Positions 35,469 to 46,754 of a stretch of DNA of 64,000 nt are shown one piece after another. The stretch lies in contig CAJQUW010009223.1 of NCBI GenBank assembly GCA_907163375.1, positions 62,001 through 126,000 on the forward strand, given 5' to 3'. The notes below the pieces were generated by a model. It was not told the DNA's origin and did no database searches. It saw nothing but the letters and a program-made list of their open reading frames with translations. Made by a program: the position numbers and the translations under genes. Source of the DNA: Prostheceraeus crozeri. Lineage: Eukaryota > Platyhelminthes > Polycladida > Euryleptidae. How positions within the stretch are numbered: the stretch's first letter is position 1; the number at the start of each line of letters is the position of its first letter.

Positions 35469-36830
35469 TCAGCGGCGAATACAATTTACAACTCGCGAAG
35501 CGGTTACCAAGTCCGGTTGATGAAAGCCTGAGTTACTGTTGAACACTTTTGATTGGTTAACCTTAATAAATGAAGATTCAACCACACGTCTGGTTCTAAA
35601 ATCACTACAATAAGACAAAACGTCATGCCCATCAAAATCAATAGAATGACCTGTTTGCATACAATGTTGGGCTAAAGCATTATTTTCATCAAAATATCTG
35701 ACAGCTCTCTTGTGTTCATTGATACGAGTAATAAAAGATCGACCTGTTTCACCGACATAAAATTTATCGCAGTCTTTACATGGTATGCTATGCACACCGC
35801 CAGGTTTCTTAATACTGTTCTTGTGAACTAGGTTTGATTTGATACTGTTAGGGTAACGAAATACAAGTTTGGTACCGCTACATTTAGCCAAACGATGATT
35901 ACTGGTACAATTAAGAGAAGGTAAAAAGGGTACAGAAAGAAAATTTATATTATTTACATGTACATTATCCGACAAAGGTTCAGGTCGAAAATACGTAGAT
36001 AAAGCTTTGTTTAAGACATCTGGAGGATAACCAAGTTTCATAAACGAAGAAAAAATGAAATCAATTTCATCATCAACAGAATCAGAACTACAAATACGAA
36101 GCGCACGCAAAAACTGGCCGCAAGCGACATTTATTTTAGCAATTAATGGATTAAAAGAAAAGAAATGAAGATAGATAGCTGTTAGAGTGAGTATCCTTTC
36201 TAAAAACAGAAAAACAAAGAGAACGGCCAACCTTCTTAATCAAAACATCTAGAAAGGGAATAGCGTTATTAGATTCATACTCATAAGAGAACTTCAGAGA
36301 AGGATATAAAGAGTTAATAAAAGACAAGAATGAATCTAAATCAAAATCATGCGAAACTAAAGATAGAACAACGTCAACATAACGAAACCAAAGAAGAGGG
36401 CTGTTGCCAGCAAAAGTAGGAAACAACTCGCTTTCTACATGCTCAAGGAAAAAATTCGCAAGCACAGGGGAAAGTGGGTTTCCCATCGCTAAGCCAAAAA
36501 CTTGCTGAAAATAAGTGCTTTCAAGAGTAAAATAATTGTGACTATGACATAATCGAACAAGATCTAGCAGACAATCTGAACTAGCAGGAAAGTCATAAGA
36601 AACGGAAGAAAGACGACGAGACAAAAAATCTATAGTATAGGTGGAACAGGCACATTAGTAAATAGAGAAATGGTATCGAAAGAAACGGATTTATCTCCGG
36701 GATTCAGAGAGATGTTGGAAATTCTGTTCAACAAATCAGATGAATTCTTAAGATGACTTTTCATAAGAATTTCATTTATGGTCATACATGTATCAGCGGT
36801 ATTTTTGATAGTCTTGGTAATTTTTCTACT
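35469..36830 (-). pseudogene. Penelope-like reverse transcriptase with C-terminal GIY-YIG, broken
   Basis: Reverse transcriptase motif A SVSFDTISLFTNVP (~36690-36650), motif B GLAMGNPLSPVLANFF (~36505-36458) and motif C region RYVDVVL (~36390-36370), where the second catalytic Asp of YVDD is Val. A GIY-YIG endonuclease follows: KDCDKFYVGETGRSFITRI (~35790-35735) with downstream His/Cys positions (NEHKRAV, HCMQTGH). Frameshifts lie near 36630 and at a 4-bp tandem duplication (GATAGATA, 36170-36177). The enzyme is therefore inactive both by frame and by active-site change. Domain order RT then GIY-YIG is that of the canonical Penelope/Neptune type. Confidence 0.85.
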
Positions 36831-37776
36831 TTTGCTGGCAACAGTCCTCTTCTTTGGTTTCGTTATGTTGACGTTGTTCTATCTTTAGTTTCGCATGATT
36901 TTGATTTAGATTCATTCTTGTCTTTTATTAACTCTTTATATCCTTCTCTGAAGTTCTCTTATGAGTATGAATCTAATAACGCTATTCCCTTTCTAGATGT
37001 TTTGATTAAGAAGGTTGGCCGTTCTCTTTGTTTTTCTGTTTTTAGAAAGGATACTCACTCTAACAGCTATCTATCTTCATTTCTTTTCTTTTAATCCATT
37101 AATTGCTAAAATAAATGTCGCTTGCGGCCAGTTTTTGCGTGCGCTTCGTATTTGTAGTTCTGATTCTGTTGATGATGAAATTGATTTCATTTTTTCTTCG
37201 TTTATGAAACTTGGTTATCCTCCAGATGTCTTAAACAAAGCTTTATCTACGTATTTTCGACCTGAACCTTTGTCGGATAATGTACATGTAAATAATATAA
37301 ATTTTCTTTCTGTACCCTTTTTACCTTCTCTTAATTGTACCAGTAATCATCGTTTGGCTAAATGTAGCGGTACCAAACTTGTATTTCGTTACCCTAACAG
37401 TATCAAATCAAACCTAGTTCACAAGAACAGTATTAAGAAACCTGGCGGTGTGCATAGCATACCATGTAAAGACTGCGATAAATTTTATGTCGGTGAAACA
37501 GGTCGATCTTTTATTACTCGTATCAATGAACACAAGAGAGCTGTCAGATATTTTGATGAAAATAATGCTTTAGCCCAACATTGTATGCAAACAGGTCATT
37601 CTATTGATTTTGATGGGCATGACGTTTTGTCTTATTGTAGTGATTTTAGAACCAGACGTGTGGTTGAATCTTCATTTATTAAGGTTAACCAATCAAAAGT
37701 GTTCAACAGTAACTCAGGCTTTCATCAACCGGACTTGGTAACCGCTTCGCGAGTTGTAAATTGTATTCGCCGCTGA
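36818..37776 (+). pseudogene. Inverted partial copy of the same Penelope-like gene
   Basis: Starts inside the reverse transcriptase just before FAGNSPLLWF and runs through the GIY-YIG domain to the same stop. It shares the YVDV change and the 4-bp duplication (TATCTATC, 37068-37075) with the minus-strand copy, and the 253-codon 3' part translates identically. Only single silent differences were seen (for example near 36850). The two arms therefore come from one already-defective template, or have been homogenised. Confidence 0.85.
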
Positions 37777-37799
37777 TTTTGTCGTCTGTCATTTCTTGT

Positions 37800-37838
37800 G
37801 ACCTGAGGAAGGGAGCAGGTGACTCCCGAAACGTTGTC
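37800..37838 (+). ncRNA. Hammerhead-ribozyme-like core, right arm
   Basis: Mirror copy of 35407-35445 with the same CTGAGGA, GGGAG/CTCCC, GAA, ACGT elements and GAC/GTC stem I. Confidence 0.6.
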
Positions 37839-37893
37839 CAGCAAATAGAGATTTTCTCACATAGTGGCTATTTTATTATTGTCACTTCACGTT

Positions 37894-38769
37894 GTTCTAT
37901 TTTCAGAACAGTCTCGCGGCTGACACCTGACGGCTTATGGAAATGGACTTCATCAGCCTCATACTTTTATGCCATGTGTCCGATGGACGACGCCTTATGA
38001 CTTTTCATGTGTGACAGCGTGACGGAAAATGGAAGATGGAACGTGGCTGATAACTTTTTCTGTGTGATAGGTTGTATTCTTTTCTGCATGCAATTAAAGG
38101 GAAATCACAAATGGAAGATGGAAGACGCCATATTCTGTCTGACAGCGGCCTTATACAAATTCTTGTAGTCTCAGAAGAAATGTCGCAAAATGAGCTAGTA
38201 ATTATCATTTTATTTTCAGTATTTTGAACGCCACGATTTCTGCCAACGTTTGAATTTAGTCTCAAGACATTACATTCCACGAATTATGACTCTGGGCTTA
38301 GTACGTTTCGTTTAATCAGAGAAAACAAAGAAAATTTCATTTTGGTCAAAAAACTGCAATCTTCGTTCCATTGAATTTACATGTGTTTTTCTTTGATCCT
38401 TTCTGACAAGAAGATAAACTCACTAGAACTCGGCAGACGTGCAGATTCGTAGTAGCCATAGGGTGTACATCTGTGAAAGTCTCATTTTCGGCCTCGCTCC
38501 CTGCAGAAACTCGTTCTGGCTGCCGGACTATTCTATAGCATTCGCTTCATGCATTTTATGGAGTAGAAGGATAGCAAATATCTCACGTGAGCGTTGTATA
38601 TCAAATAAATTCAGTAACATACTCGCTTTCTGTATTTTGACCTTACAATTAGCTGCATATGAATTCAAACATGCTCTCTTGCTGTTTTTCTTCAGTTTCA
38701 ATGAACTAGTATTTTGACATTCATTTCACGTTATTGCATTATTTTCACTTTTAAAAAACCTTTTTTCAG
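37894..38769. other. No gene seen
   Basis: Possible intron or intergenic sequence. AAATGGAAGATGGAA words recur around 38025-38130. No domain or element recognised. Confidence 0.4.
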
Positions 38770-38909
38770 ATATAATGAAAAGACTTCTCAGCGAATCTCA
38801 TTCCGCCAAAGCTAGATTTGTCATCAGTTTCCGTTCTAGTTATTTGGGGATTGTTTCACACGGAAATGGAAGAGTAAGAAGCCATGTGACCATAATTACT
38901 AATGTACCG
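38770..38909 (+). CDS. Candidate exon 1 of chained host gene (partial)
   Basis: A pyrimidine-rich tract and CAG precede 38770, and CCG is followed by GTATGT at 38910. The intervening 140 bases are open in the frame that begins two bases in (MKRLLSESHSAKARFVIS, then YLGIVSHGNGRV), ending at a codon boundary. The next candidate exon (43890) begins at a codon boundary, so the phases fit. No domain recognised. This is the weakest exon of the chain. Confidence 0.3.
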
Positions 38910-39436
38910 GTATGTAACACCTAACATATCGCAATTGTAGAATCGATGACTATCTTTCAGAGGCCTGAAAGTGTCTACCGGAAGTCTATTCATTTTTGAC
39001 AGTTCTTCTGTGTGTGTTTATATTTCAGTTGAATTAGGGGATGTATGCTAGATAGGCCAATGGGGCGCATTGAACCTTTTAGGTCTCATAGGGTGTTGAA
39101 GTTTTCTTCAAATATTTTTTACTATTGGATGAAAAGGGATTATAAATAAGACAATCATAAAGCCATGTCATGATGAATATTGAAATTGATCAAAGTTCCT
39201 CTATTCAAATGTTTGATTCCATAAAATTTAGATATAGTCCTACGTATATTCACGCTATATCTATGGACATGCCCACAAGATAAGAAAGTATTGACCAGAG
39301 AATGAACTATGATTTACTATGCTGTACTTGTTATATTCCGGGTATTACACCGGTCTACAAGCTTGAATCTGATATTACTGTGAATGTACTGCGAATTGAA
39401 TTCACTAAATATAACCTGAATATGAATATCTCGAGA
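38910..39436. other. No gene seen
   Basis: No coding, RNA or repeat feature recognised before the TA microsatellite. Confidence 0.4.
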
Positions 39437-39454
39437 ATATATATATATATACGA

Positions 39455-39520
<66 letters not shown>
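39437..39520. repeat. TA dinucleotide microsatellite
   Basis: Nearly uninterrupted (TA)n, broken once by CGAG. It abuts the hammerhead-bearing element directly, consistent with insertion into, or tail growth as, a microsatellite. Confidence 0.95.
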
Positions 39521-39522
<2 letters not shown>

Positions 39523-39542
39523 AATTTCAACAGATGTAACCA

Positions 39543-39584
39543 CCACGAGACATGTTTCGGCCTGTTGGGCCTCATCAGTCGTGA
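39543..39584 (-). ncRNA. Canonical type I hammerhead ribozyme
   Basis: Minus strand: TCACGA (stem I), CTGATGA, stem II GGCC/CAACA/GGCC, GAA, self-complementary ACATGT (stem III), C (cleavage site), TCGTGG (stem I, five Watson-Crick pairs plus one wobble). Every invariant core nucleotide is present. The very short, self-complementary stem III is the form known to work best as a dimer. Confidence 0.8.
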
Positions 39585-39587
39585 GTA

Positions 39588-39651
39588 GGTTTGAACCAGC
39601 GACGTTGGAGCTAGAGGACGTGCAAGCATACCCTCTAACCACAAGGCCACC
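39588..39651 (-). promoter_or_regulatory. tRNA-like pol III promoter (A and B boxes)
   Basis: Minus strand contains TGTGGTTAGAGGG (A box-like) and GGTTCAAACC (B box) at tRNA-like spacing. The stems do not form a full cloverleaf, so this is a SINE-type head and not a tRNA gene. Confidence 0.6.
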
Positions 39652-39705
39652 AGACCATCTGTTGAGAGCGTGAATTAGCCTGGTGGTTACATCTGTTGAG
39701 ATTTG

Positions 39706-40466
39706 ATAAATTTATCAATTGCCAGGTTACTTGTCTAAATATATATATATACAAATGTTATTTTTTCATAGACTTTTACAGACTTTCATAGATCAGAGTC
39801 AGAGCAGGAAAGCACAAATGGATAACTAAATTGATTTAAATATTGTCATTTGAAGTATAATAATTTAGGTGTATGTACTCACATAAATCATGCAACCATA
39901 TAAGCAATGTCAAATGAGTTACATTGATATTTTACAGAATCTTTTTACAGAAGTGCAACTACCTTAAGTGCAAAAGTGATTATTTATCACTCTTTACTAA
40001 TAATGCTCATGCACAATAAATTCAAATCAATTTCATGCAAAAATATTGTAGCAGGTATCAAAGTCAGCAAATTTCAGGTTATTGTTTAATTCAAGTGCCT
40101 TAATAATCCATGCCACAGTTGCCCGGCGACCGCTTTGAGTCGAATAGATAGAGCTGTGCTATTGTGCGCCGGTTGATGCTGTGGCCGCAAATAAATCATT
40201 AAATAATTACTTCATCGAACAAGGAGTCAGTCATGCCTTGGTTGTCCTTCATCAAACATAAAAGAAAATGTAATAAAACAAGAAATTCAAATCTATCCAC
40301 CTCGATGTGTTAACCGTCTGTTAATCTGCCCTGTTAACGTAGAGATGATCTGGCATAGTTTGAAACCTATATACGTGGATTTATTAAGATTTGCTGATAT
40401 CTCGGTCAATTATCATGGTGAACTGGCCTCGGGCTGTGTCCTTGGCCTGTGTCCTTGGGGCAGTTA
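39706..40466. other. No gene seen
   Basis: A short tandem duplication of GGCCTGTGTCCTTGG sits at ~40432-40460. Nothing else recognised. Confidence 0.4.
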
Positions 40467-40473
40467 ACTAGAT

Positions 40474-42044
40474 CAGGGACATTTATGATTAATGTAAGAT
40501 ATCTAAGGGACGTTCAACTCCCATACCATGTACTGGACTGGAGGCCAGTGTCTTCGATAAACTTGATTAATGACGATAGTATCTGGATAAAACCATGGAC
40601 CAAATGCCAAACAATTCACTTCCCTATTGTGAAGTACATCAGAATCCAGCTGAATGATTGCTGAACATACTAATTAATGCACCCGGCCCAGTCTTGCAGA
40701 GTAATTGTCGAAAGACTCTATGTGCACTGTACATGTACTGCATATCATCGATGGTCAATTTCAAATAAATTGTGACTTTCTATTTTAATCGATTTTCCCA
40801 TTGTCTTATCTAAAACCTACTCCTGCATAATAATTTGGACCACTGGTGGACTTTATTCGAGAATTCATGAGCAATGAAGCGATCTAACATGTGTGGTATA
40901 TTTTCGTCCTTGTATTACTCAACTTTTATTGAACGAAAATTGATGGCTGCTACCAATGTTTTCATATTCACAGACAAAAATTTATACGGATTCGCAATCA
41001 GCATAAATCCTTATCAATGCTGTTCCTGAATTGCCCAATACGGTAGGACCTTAAAATCGTGGAAAGTCACCAATCACCACCGCTTGGTTTGCTTTTTATT
41101 CAATATGATCTTCGCAATTTATGAATCACTAACATCATAAGGACATTTTATTTGTTCCTCGGAGTTTGATTGTAAATTGAAGGCCTCCTCACGGATGATG
41201 CTCTAAAATTACGAGATGTCTAATAGGAGATAAAAATATTTTGACATCGGTAACCACTCATTATGAGGAGGCGCACTTGGAAAGACAGCACTGGTCGCTC
41301 TTTTCCATCGAAATCTTGATAAAGGATCTTCCGAAGGAATGGATATTCAAACGACTCTTCCTTAACTTATAGCATTTTCATTTGTTCTATCCAATCAAAC
41401 AAATTATTATCAATTTTTAACTTTTCAATTTAATTTTTGTTCGTTTCTGATTGCATCATCGGTAGATTTTCTTTAGATCTTGATTATATCTAACTTGTAG
41501 CCTATAAAAATGAATAAGGCATGGAACACATTGCTGCAATGATTGAAGTAGCAAGTAAAATCATTACTGACGAGTTATCACTCAATCCGTGACTTCTTTT
41601 AGCAAAGGAAATAGATTATCAAAAATTTTCCAGAAAGAGTTACAATTCGCCGAAAATGCACTAGTGAATCGATTTTCACAAAGCATGTATAAAATGCACA
41701 GAATCCACACCAATAGCCATTGATGCTACGTGCCGAAGGTGAACAATTTCAACCACTATCAGTTGATATTGCAGCTTTTACTGACAGTTGTTTATTCTTG
41801 CGGGAGTTTTGTAATTCTGCAGTCACTTCTTGACTGCGTCCAGAATCTTCTTTCAATAGATTCCCTGTATGAATGAGCGTATTAGGGTACTGGATAATTG
41901 TTTACAACTTCTCTCAAGGTTTTATCCAAGTGTGCACAAACAACCGTCATTAATCAAATTTACCAAAGACACGCCTCCAGTCCAGTACATGGTATGGGAG
42001 TTGAACGTGCCTTAGATATCTTACATTAATCACAGATGTCCCTG
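40474..42044. mobile_element. Non-autonomous DNA transposon with long inverted repeats, 7-bp target duplication
   Basis: About 110-130 bases at each end are inverted repeats beginning CAGGGACAT and including GATTAATGTAAGATATCTAA and CCATACCATGTACTGGACTG. ACTAGAT directly precedes the left end (40467-40473) and follows the right end (42045-42051). The inside has no open frame of note. A 7-bp duplication would suit P/Galileo-like elements, but superfamily assignment is not secure. Confidence 0.8.
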
Positions 42045-42051
42045 ACTAGAT

Positions 42052-43012
42052 GCTTGTCCTCGTTTTTTTCAGAAAATCCAAAAAATCCCTGGTTATCCAT
42101 TACTTGACGGCATCGGATTTCAAATCAACGAATCCCATAGAAATCGAGAGCTGATCATAAAAAACGGACCACCTATTTTTCGCTAGATTCAAATAAATTC
42201 AATCGATTCTCATGCCTTCCAATCGTGTTGCACAACACCGTGCCATACATCATTCGAAAGCTAGTATTCTCAGCTTTAAATGAACTATGATAGACTTGTA
42301 TCAGTTGCTGCATTTGTGAGCAGTGCTAAAAGTATGAAAACCGCTGCATTTACAAATCGTATTTTTTCAGTAAGAAGACATGTAAGTATGGAAATGAATC
42401 AGGCACGGGAGAAGGAGAATATTCTGAGCTCTCATTTGATATACTGGTCATTAAAAGCGGTGAACTAGGAAAAAGCCACTGACAACGTAAAGTTGTCTCC
42501 ACACAAACACAATGTAAGGTGAACGAAGGTTCGAAACAGAACAATTAGCAATGACAAGTCTTTCTCTCAAAGTGACCGATTGTTTGTATTCTTTAGCGGA
42601 AATGAGAAAAATGTTGAAGAAGTTTGAAAAAAGAACTATTGAACCTGTCTGAACAAAATTTAAATAGTTGATGAAAAACAATTCTGCAATATTATCAAAA
42701 TGTGTTTTTCCAAGAAAAAGTACTCGACCACGTTATACCCAATATCGTGTGACTGTCAAGGAATTCGATGCCAGGTAAAGGAATAGGCTCGCAAGAAGAA
42801 ATTTTCTTCACAAAGAGACATTTAGATTTCAAATATTTGATGGACACCTTTTGATTATCCCATTTTAAAATATTCTGATGCTCAAACAGTACGTGATCAT
42901 TATTGCTGCTTTTATGAAGGGGACGCAGTGGTTATATCGTCAACATATTTAACAATAACATACTTAGTCTGAATTTAGTAGCTTAAGCCCACCATAAACT
43001 GCGTTGAACGGT
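42052..43012. other. No gene seen
   Basis: Only short open frames without recognisable content. Confidence 0.4.
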
Positions 43013-43020
43013 ACGTAAAC

Positions 43021-43718
43021 CAGGGATGCGGAGTCGGAGTCGGAGTCCCGGAGTCCTATCATTTTTGCTGGAGTCTTATCATCATAACTAGACCCGAAAT
43101 ATAATACAAACAAATTATTTACTCTCATGCATAGCTGTCACTGTCTTGATGTCAACTTTCTCCGTCAAACAAAAGTACAGAGACAGCAGTGCATGCAAAA
43201 CTTGTAATAGTTGAGGGAATGAACCGTGATAGTGAAATGAGGATTGTCTTTTCACTCGGTGATTTAGTAGAGAAGACAAGTCTTCCTAGCCTCGATCACA
43301 CCTACGCAACAAAGGTCACATAAGAGACAAAAATGAAATACTAGTTTGTTTGAGAACATAACCTCTTACCCTCACGTTAATCGTGTATGATCCCTCCTCC
43401 AAAGTGCATATTAAAATCGAAAGTGTACTCATATTTTTTGGAGAAGGATGGAAGATTTTCCTGCCTGGTAGGGACTGGAGAAAAACCGTAAGAAGTACAC
43501 ATCAACAAGATGGGAGGAGCCGAGTCGCATGCATCCAACTTAAAGCGACATTTGACCAACTTTCATCGAAAATGATTGATAATTGATACAGCAATGATCA
43601 CCAAAGATAGGTTCTAATGATCTATCATGTAAGTTACCAGTTTTTCAAAAACCTAGACTATATGTACTTGCCACCCGGAGTCGGAGTCCTATCAAACTGA
43701 TAGGACTCCGCATCCCTG
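43021..43718. mobile_element. Short hAT-type element with BED zinc-finger remnant
   Basis: Ends are CAGGGATGCGGAGTC and its inverted copy GACTCCGCATCCCTG. GGAGTC is repeated inside both ends. The flanking eight bases are ACGTAAAC (43013-43020) and ACGTTAAC (43719-43726), a target duplication with one mismatch. Inside, one frame at ~43515-43565 reads AESHASNLKRHLTNFHRK, the helix and His pair of a BED zinc finger, so this is a deletion derivative of a hAT transposase gene. Confidence 0.8.
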
Positions 43719-43889
43719 ACGTTAACATTGATACGCCTTTGGAGGATGACATGCATGTTGATTTCCCATTATCTTGTTCATACCATAGACGTAAATTGCT
43801 ACACAGTGAAGGATGATGAACATTAGACTTATTATCAATTCCTATCGACATATTCGTTGAAATTTCGAATCCTTTCATTTATCCTGCAG

Positions 43890-44094
43890 GTTTATCAACT
43901 TCACGATATGGTAGATATAAAAGATGCTGCGTATGCGGACGTTGCAGAAGTTTTTTTCGATCCAAATCCTCTGCTTGATGTCTCCAGTTGTTTTCAACTC
44001 ACTATACCGTGCAACTGGACAAACGATGTAAACGACAGTATTCCCATTGTTCTCCAGCAGGGATCTTGTTATAACAGATGGTTTATTTGTCATG
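43890..44094 (+). CDS. Candidate exon 2 of chained host gene
   Basis: Acceptor ATCCTGCAG ends at 43889 and donor GTGAGA starts at 44095. The exon is open throughout from a codon boundary (VYQLHDMVDIKDAAYADV, later SCFQLTIPCNW and GSCYNRWFICH) and leaves one base for the next codon (phase 1). The several cysteines and NxT site suggest an extracellular segment. No domain named with confidence. Confidence 0.5.
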
Positions 44095-46700
44095 GTGAGA
44101 TAGTGCATGCCTTTTAAAACTCGTCTTATAAAATGTCGTAAAACTATGCTGTAAGCCGCACGCTCCTCAAGAAAGCTGAAAACAAAACTCCGAATTCAAG
44201 CAACAGATGAAGAACATTAGGGGACCCGAATGTTACTAAGCATCTGGAGCAGCATTAGGGGGATTGGAATAAGATTCTCTAGAACATTTTCAATCATCTT
44301 TATATTACTTATCACAGAGTCGTAGCATTAGGGACTAATCCGTAGAATTTAACACCTCTACTCCTATTGCTATGCTAGAACTCCGAAACTCACAACGTTT
44401 AGAGCATTATGAGGTAGTATTAGGAGCATACGGTCACCCGTGACTCATTGGCATTGGTTGTAGCTAGACTGATACATAATTCAAATAATTATTCTCAAAA
44501 TATGTTGGAATTAAAAATTACTTGAACATTAGATTAGGCTTATTCATACGTTGAATGACAGAGAAATGATGCACTCTTTGTGATTTTTCCGCAAAAGTTC
44601 CGTAAAAGTTTTTCCGCATGTTAAAACAATGTGCTATGAGAAAAAGGTTTCGCATCACAGTCGTAGTTTCAATATCTGATTAGAATTGCAGAATATATCT
44701 AATTTTCGTTTTCTCTAATATATCTTGCTCTTCAGTTTTACTGCTTTTATACGCACACCCTGCATGACATTCCGAATGAAAAGAATTCTTATCGATTTCT
44801 AAATCAATCTGTGAACATCGAAGCCGCCTTCGACATTATTGTCCGCTGAAATGCATTGAAATTGTATTGAGTCAAAAGCTACACGTTTATACATATAGTC
44901 CCAGATGAGTACTAAAAAGACACAAACACACATCCATCTAAGAACTGCTTTGGTAATTAGAAACAAATGCATCTGGATCAATAAGATATGCACAGGACTC
45001 AAGTGGGTAAACGTTGGCAGGATAGAAAGCACAGTGAGCCAGCATGAGCAGTGACAGTGGAGACGGCGCTGTCAAGTGTGAAGTGATGTTATGCCAATGC
45101 AGTGACGCACCCCGATCTATGCATCGCTCTTGTTCTATGCTTGCATGTGCCTCCCTTTTAGTGATTCAATGTTATATTGCTAGTGCTTCTGTGAAGTTTA
45201 GTTCGGTAATTTTAGTATTTTTCATTCAGTACTCAGATGAGTACTCAAATAGGATCTACGGTGTACCCTCCTAGCTGGTTATTCCAGGAAAGTGACCTGG
45301 ATTTTTTATGTCTGCAGTACAAGTAATTGCTACAACAACAATTGAAACGATTTTAAATTGTAAAAAGCCATATATATGTGTTCACCTTCCATTTTGTAAT
45401 CTGCAAAGGGACTTATGTGCATGCTTATTTCATTCTTGTTCATAAACCACTTCTCTACGGTTAACCTTATTCACTTTTCATCTAGTAAAAAAAGCCAGTA
45501 GGTAACCGAATCAGGGAGTCAGACTTGTCTATAGCAGCCTTCTCTGTCTACTCTGGCCGCAGAGCGAAAGTGTGACTTGCAAATGTATACCACAATCAAG
45601 TTCCCATGTTCGATAGACAATTTCAGTAAAGGAGACGGTGGTCCCGACCGTAAAGTGAAACGTCGCTGGCAAATAAATATCACAAAGTATCCCACGTTCG
45701 GGTGACCACATTCAGTCGAGGAAACTTTAGTCCCGGCCATCGAGCGATGCATGGCTTCCAAATTATGTTTCGGTGAATGCAATCATTAATGACTAGGAAT
45801 TGCCATTCCAAATCCCGGGTTTCCGTGGGATTTCGATGCAAATCGCTCTACACTAAAACACACCTCGATACACATTGCTCTCAGATAGCACAGCGCGTCT
45901 CAAACTGATTCAACTGAAGCTCTCTTCCGCCGATCATGTCAAAAACGTCCAGAAGAATAGGAGTGAAGCTTCGAGATTATTTAACAAATTTTGAGCATTT
46001 GTTGCTTAAAACTTCTCCAGCGATAGCTAGAAAAAGTTATGGAATGTGTTCTATATTTTGCATTGAGACAGTTCATTTTTTTCCGAACTCTCGGGAGAGA
46101 GAAAATTTTTGCTCTCGAAGTGATAAAGTTTATTGCTTAAAGATATTCGGACGGGTCTTCGGCGTCCTGTGCCATTTGAATTCAATAGTAGACTGCTATA
46201 ATACATTACATATAACACCGCTATAATACCGCACCAATATCTCTCATGATTAATTGTCCTTGTCATTATGCCTCTAGTGCATGGAAATATGACAATCATC
46301 ACATAATATGTTTAAGTTAAATGAGGATATCTTTTGTCATGGAAGTCATCGGGAACTTAGAAATATAATTGACCTCATTATTCAAACCAACATTATTGAT
46401 TTCCTCCCCTAGGCCTTAACTCACATCATTAATGTACAATTTTGGATCTGCTATGAAAGTAGCTCACATTGACACCTCTGATCCAAGTATGCACACGGAT
46501 GGTCCTTGGATATCTGAGTAAATTTTGTCAGTCGTAGGAAATCCGACAAGAAGTGGTGAGAAGGATGGGATAATTGGATGAAATTTCAAAGGCTTCAACA
46601 AGGCCTTAAATGTTAGATTGGGTATGCAGATGGCGATGTGAGCCTTTTTTAATATACATGTACATGTATGACTAATTATTGACGAATCCTTTGTTTACAG
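44095..46700. other. Probable intron; no further gene seen
   Basis: Lies between two candidate exons. Contains the degenerate tandem repeat at 45555-45770. Confidence 0.4.
45555..45770. repeat. Degenerate ~90-base tandem repeat
   Basis: Units begin GGCCGCAGAGCG (45555), GACCGTAAAG (45646) and GGCCATCGAGCG (45735, partial). Shared landmarks are GCAAAT-A-ATC/ACCACAA, CCCA-GTTCG and GTCCC at unit ends. Divergence is considerable, so the repeat is old. Confidence 0.55.
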
Positions 46701-46754
46701 AAAGGAATAATCATTACATAATGGATGTCATGAAGAATTCAAATGAAGGCAAAG
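46701..46754 (+). CDS. Candidate exon 3 of chained host gene (54 bases)
   Basis: Acceptor TTGTTTACAG ends at 46700, donor GTTAGT starts at 46755. Read in phase 1 from the previous exon it is open (NNHYIMDVMKNSNEGK) and again ends in phase 1. Short, so the evidence is mainly the two splice sites and phase match. Confidence 0.4.

Larger units (their letters stand above)
35326..37880. mobile_element. Penelope-like element as inverted duplication with 13-bp target duplication
   Basis: GTCACTTCACGTT occurs directly before (35313-35325) and directly after (37881-37893) the element, a convincing 13-bp target duplication. The left arm (~35365-36427, minus-sense coding) and right arm (~36818-37880, plus-sense coding) are near-identical reverse complements. 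Between them lies ~390 bases of further 5' reverse transcriptase sequence belonging to the minus-strand copy. Both arms end in the same hammerhead-like core. This is one insertion consisting of a longer copy plus a shorter inverted copy. Confidence 0.85.
39521..39705 (-). mobile_element. Small SINE/retrozyme-like element with hammerhead and tRNA-like promoter
   Basis: On the minus strand the order is tRNA-like head (39651-39588), hammerhead (39584-39543), then a tail ending at the TA microsatellite. The outer 25 bases are inverted repeats: 39521-39545 and the reverse complement of 39681-39705 match at 24 positions. The combination of a pol III-type internal promoter and a self-cleaving ribozyme recalls the schistosome Sm-alpha SINE-like repeats and metazoan retrozymes. 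No protein is encoded. Confidence 0.75.

Noticed and set aside
39302..39673. Open frames with long Tyr-Ile repeats on both strands
   Set aside because: They translate the TA microsatellite.
45936..46226. 96-codon open frame starting MSKTSRRIGV
   Set aside because: No domain, no conserved motif, composition drifts to random after ~35 codons.
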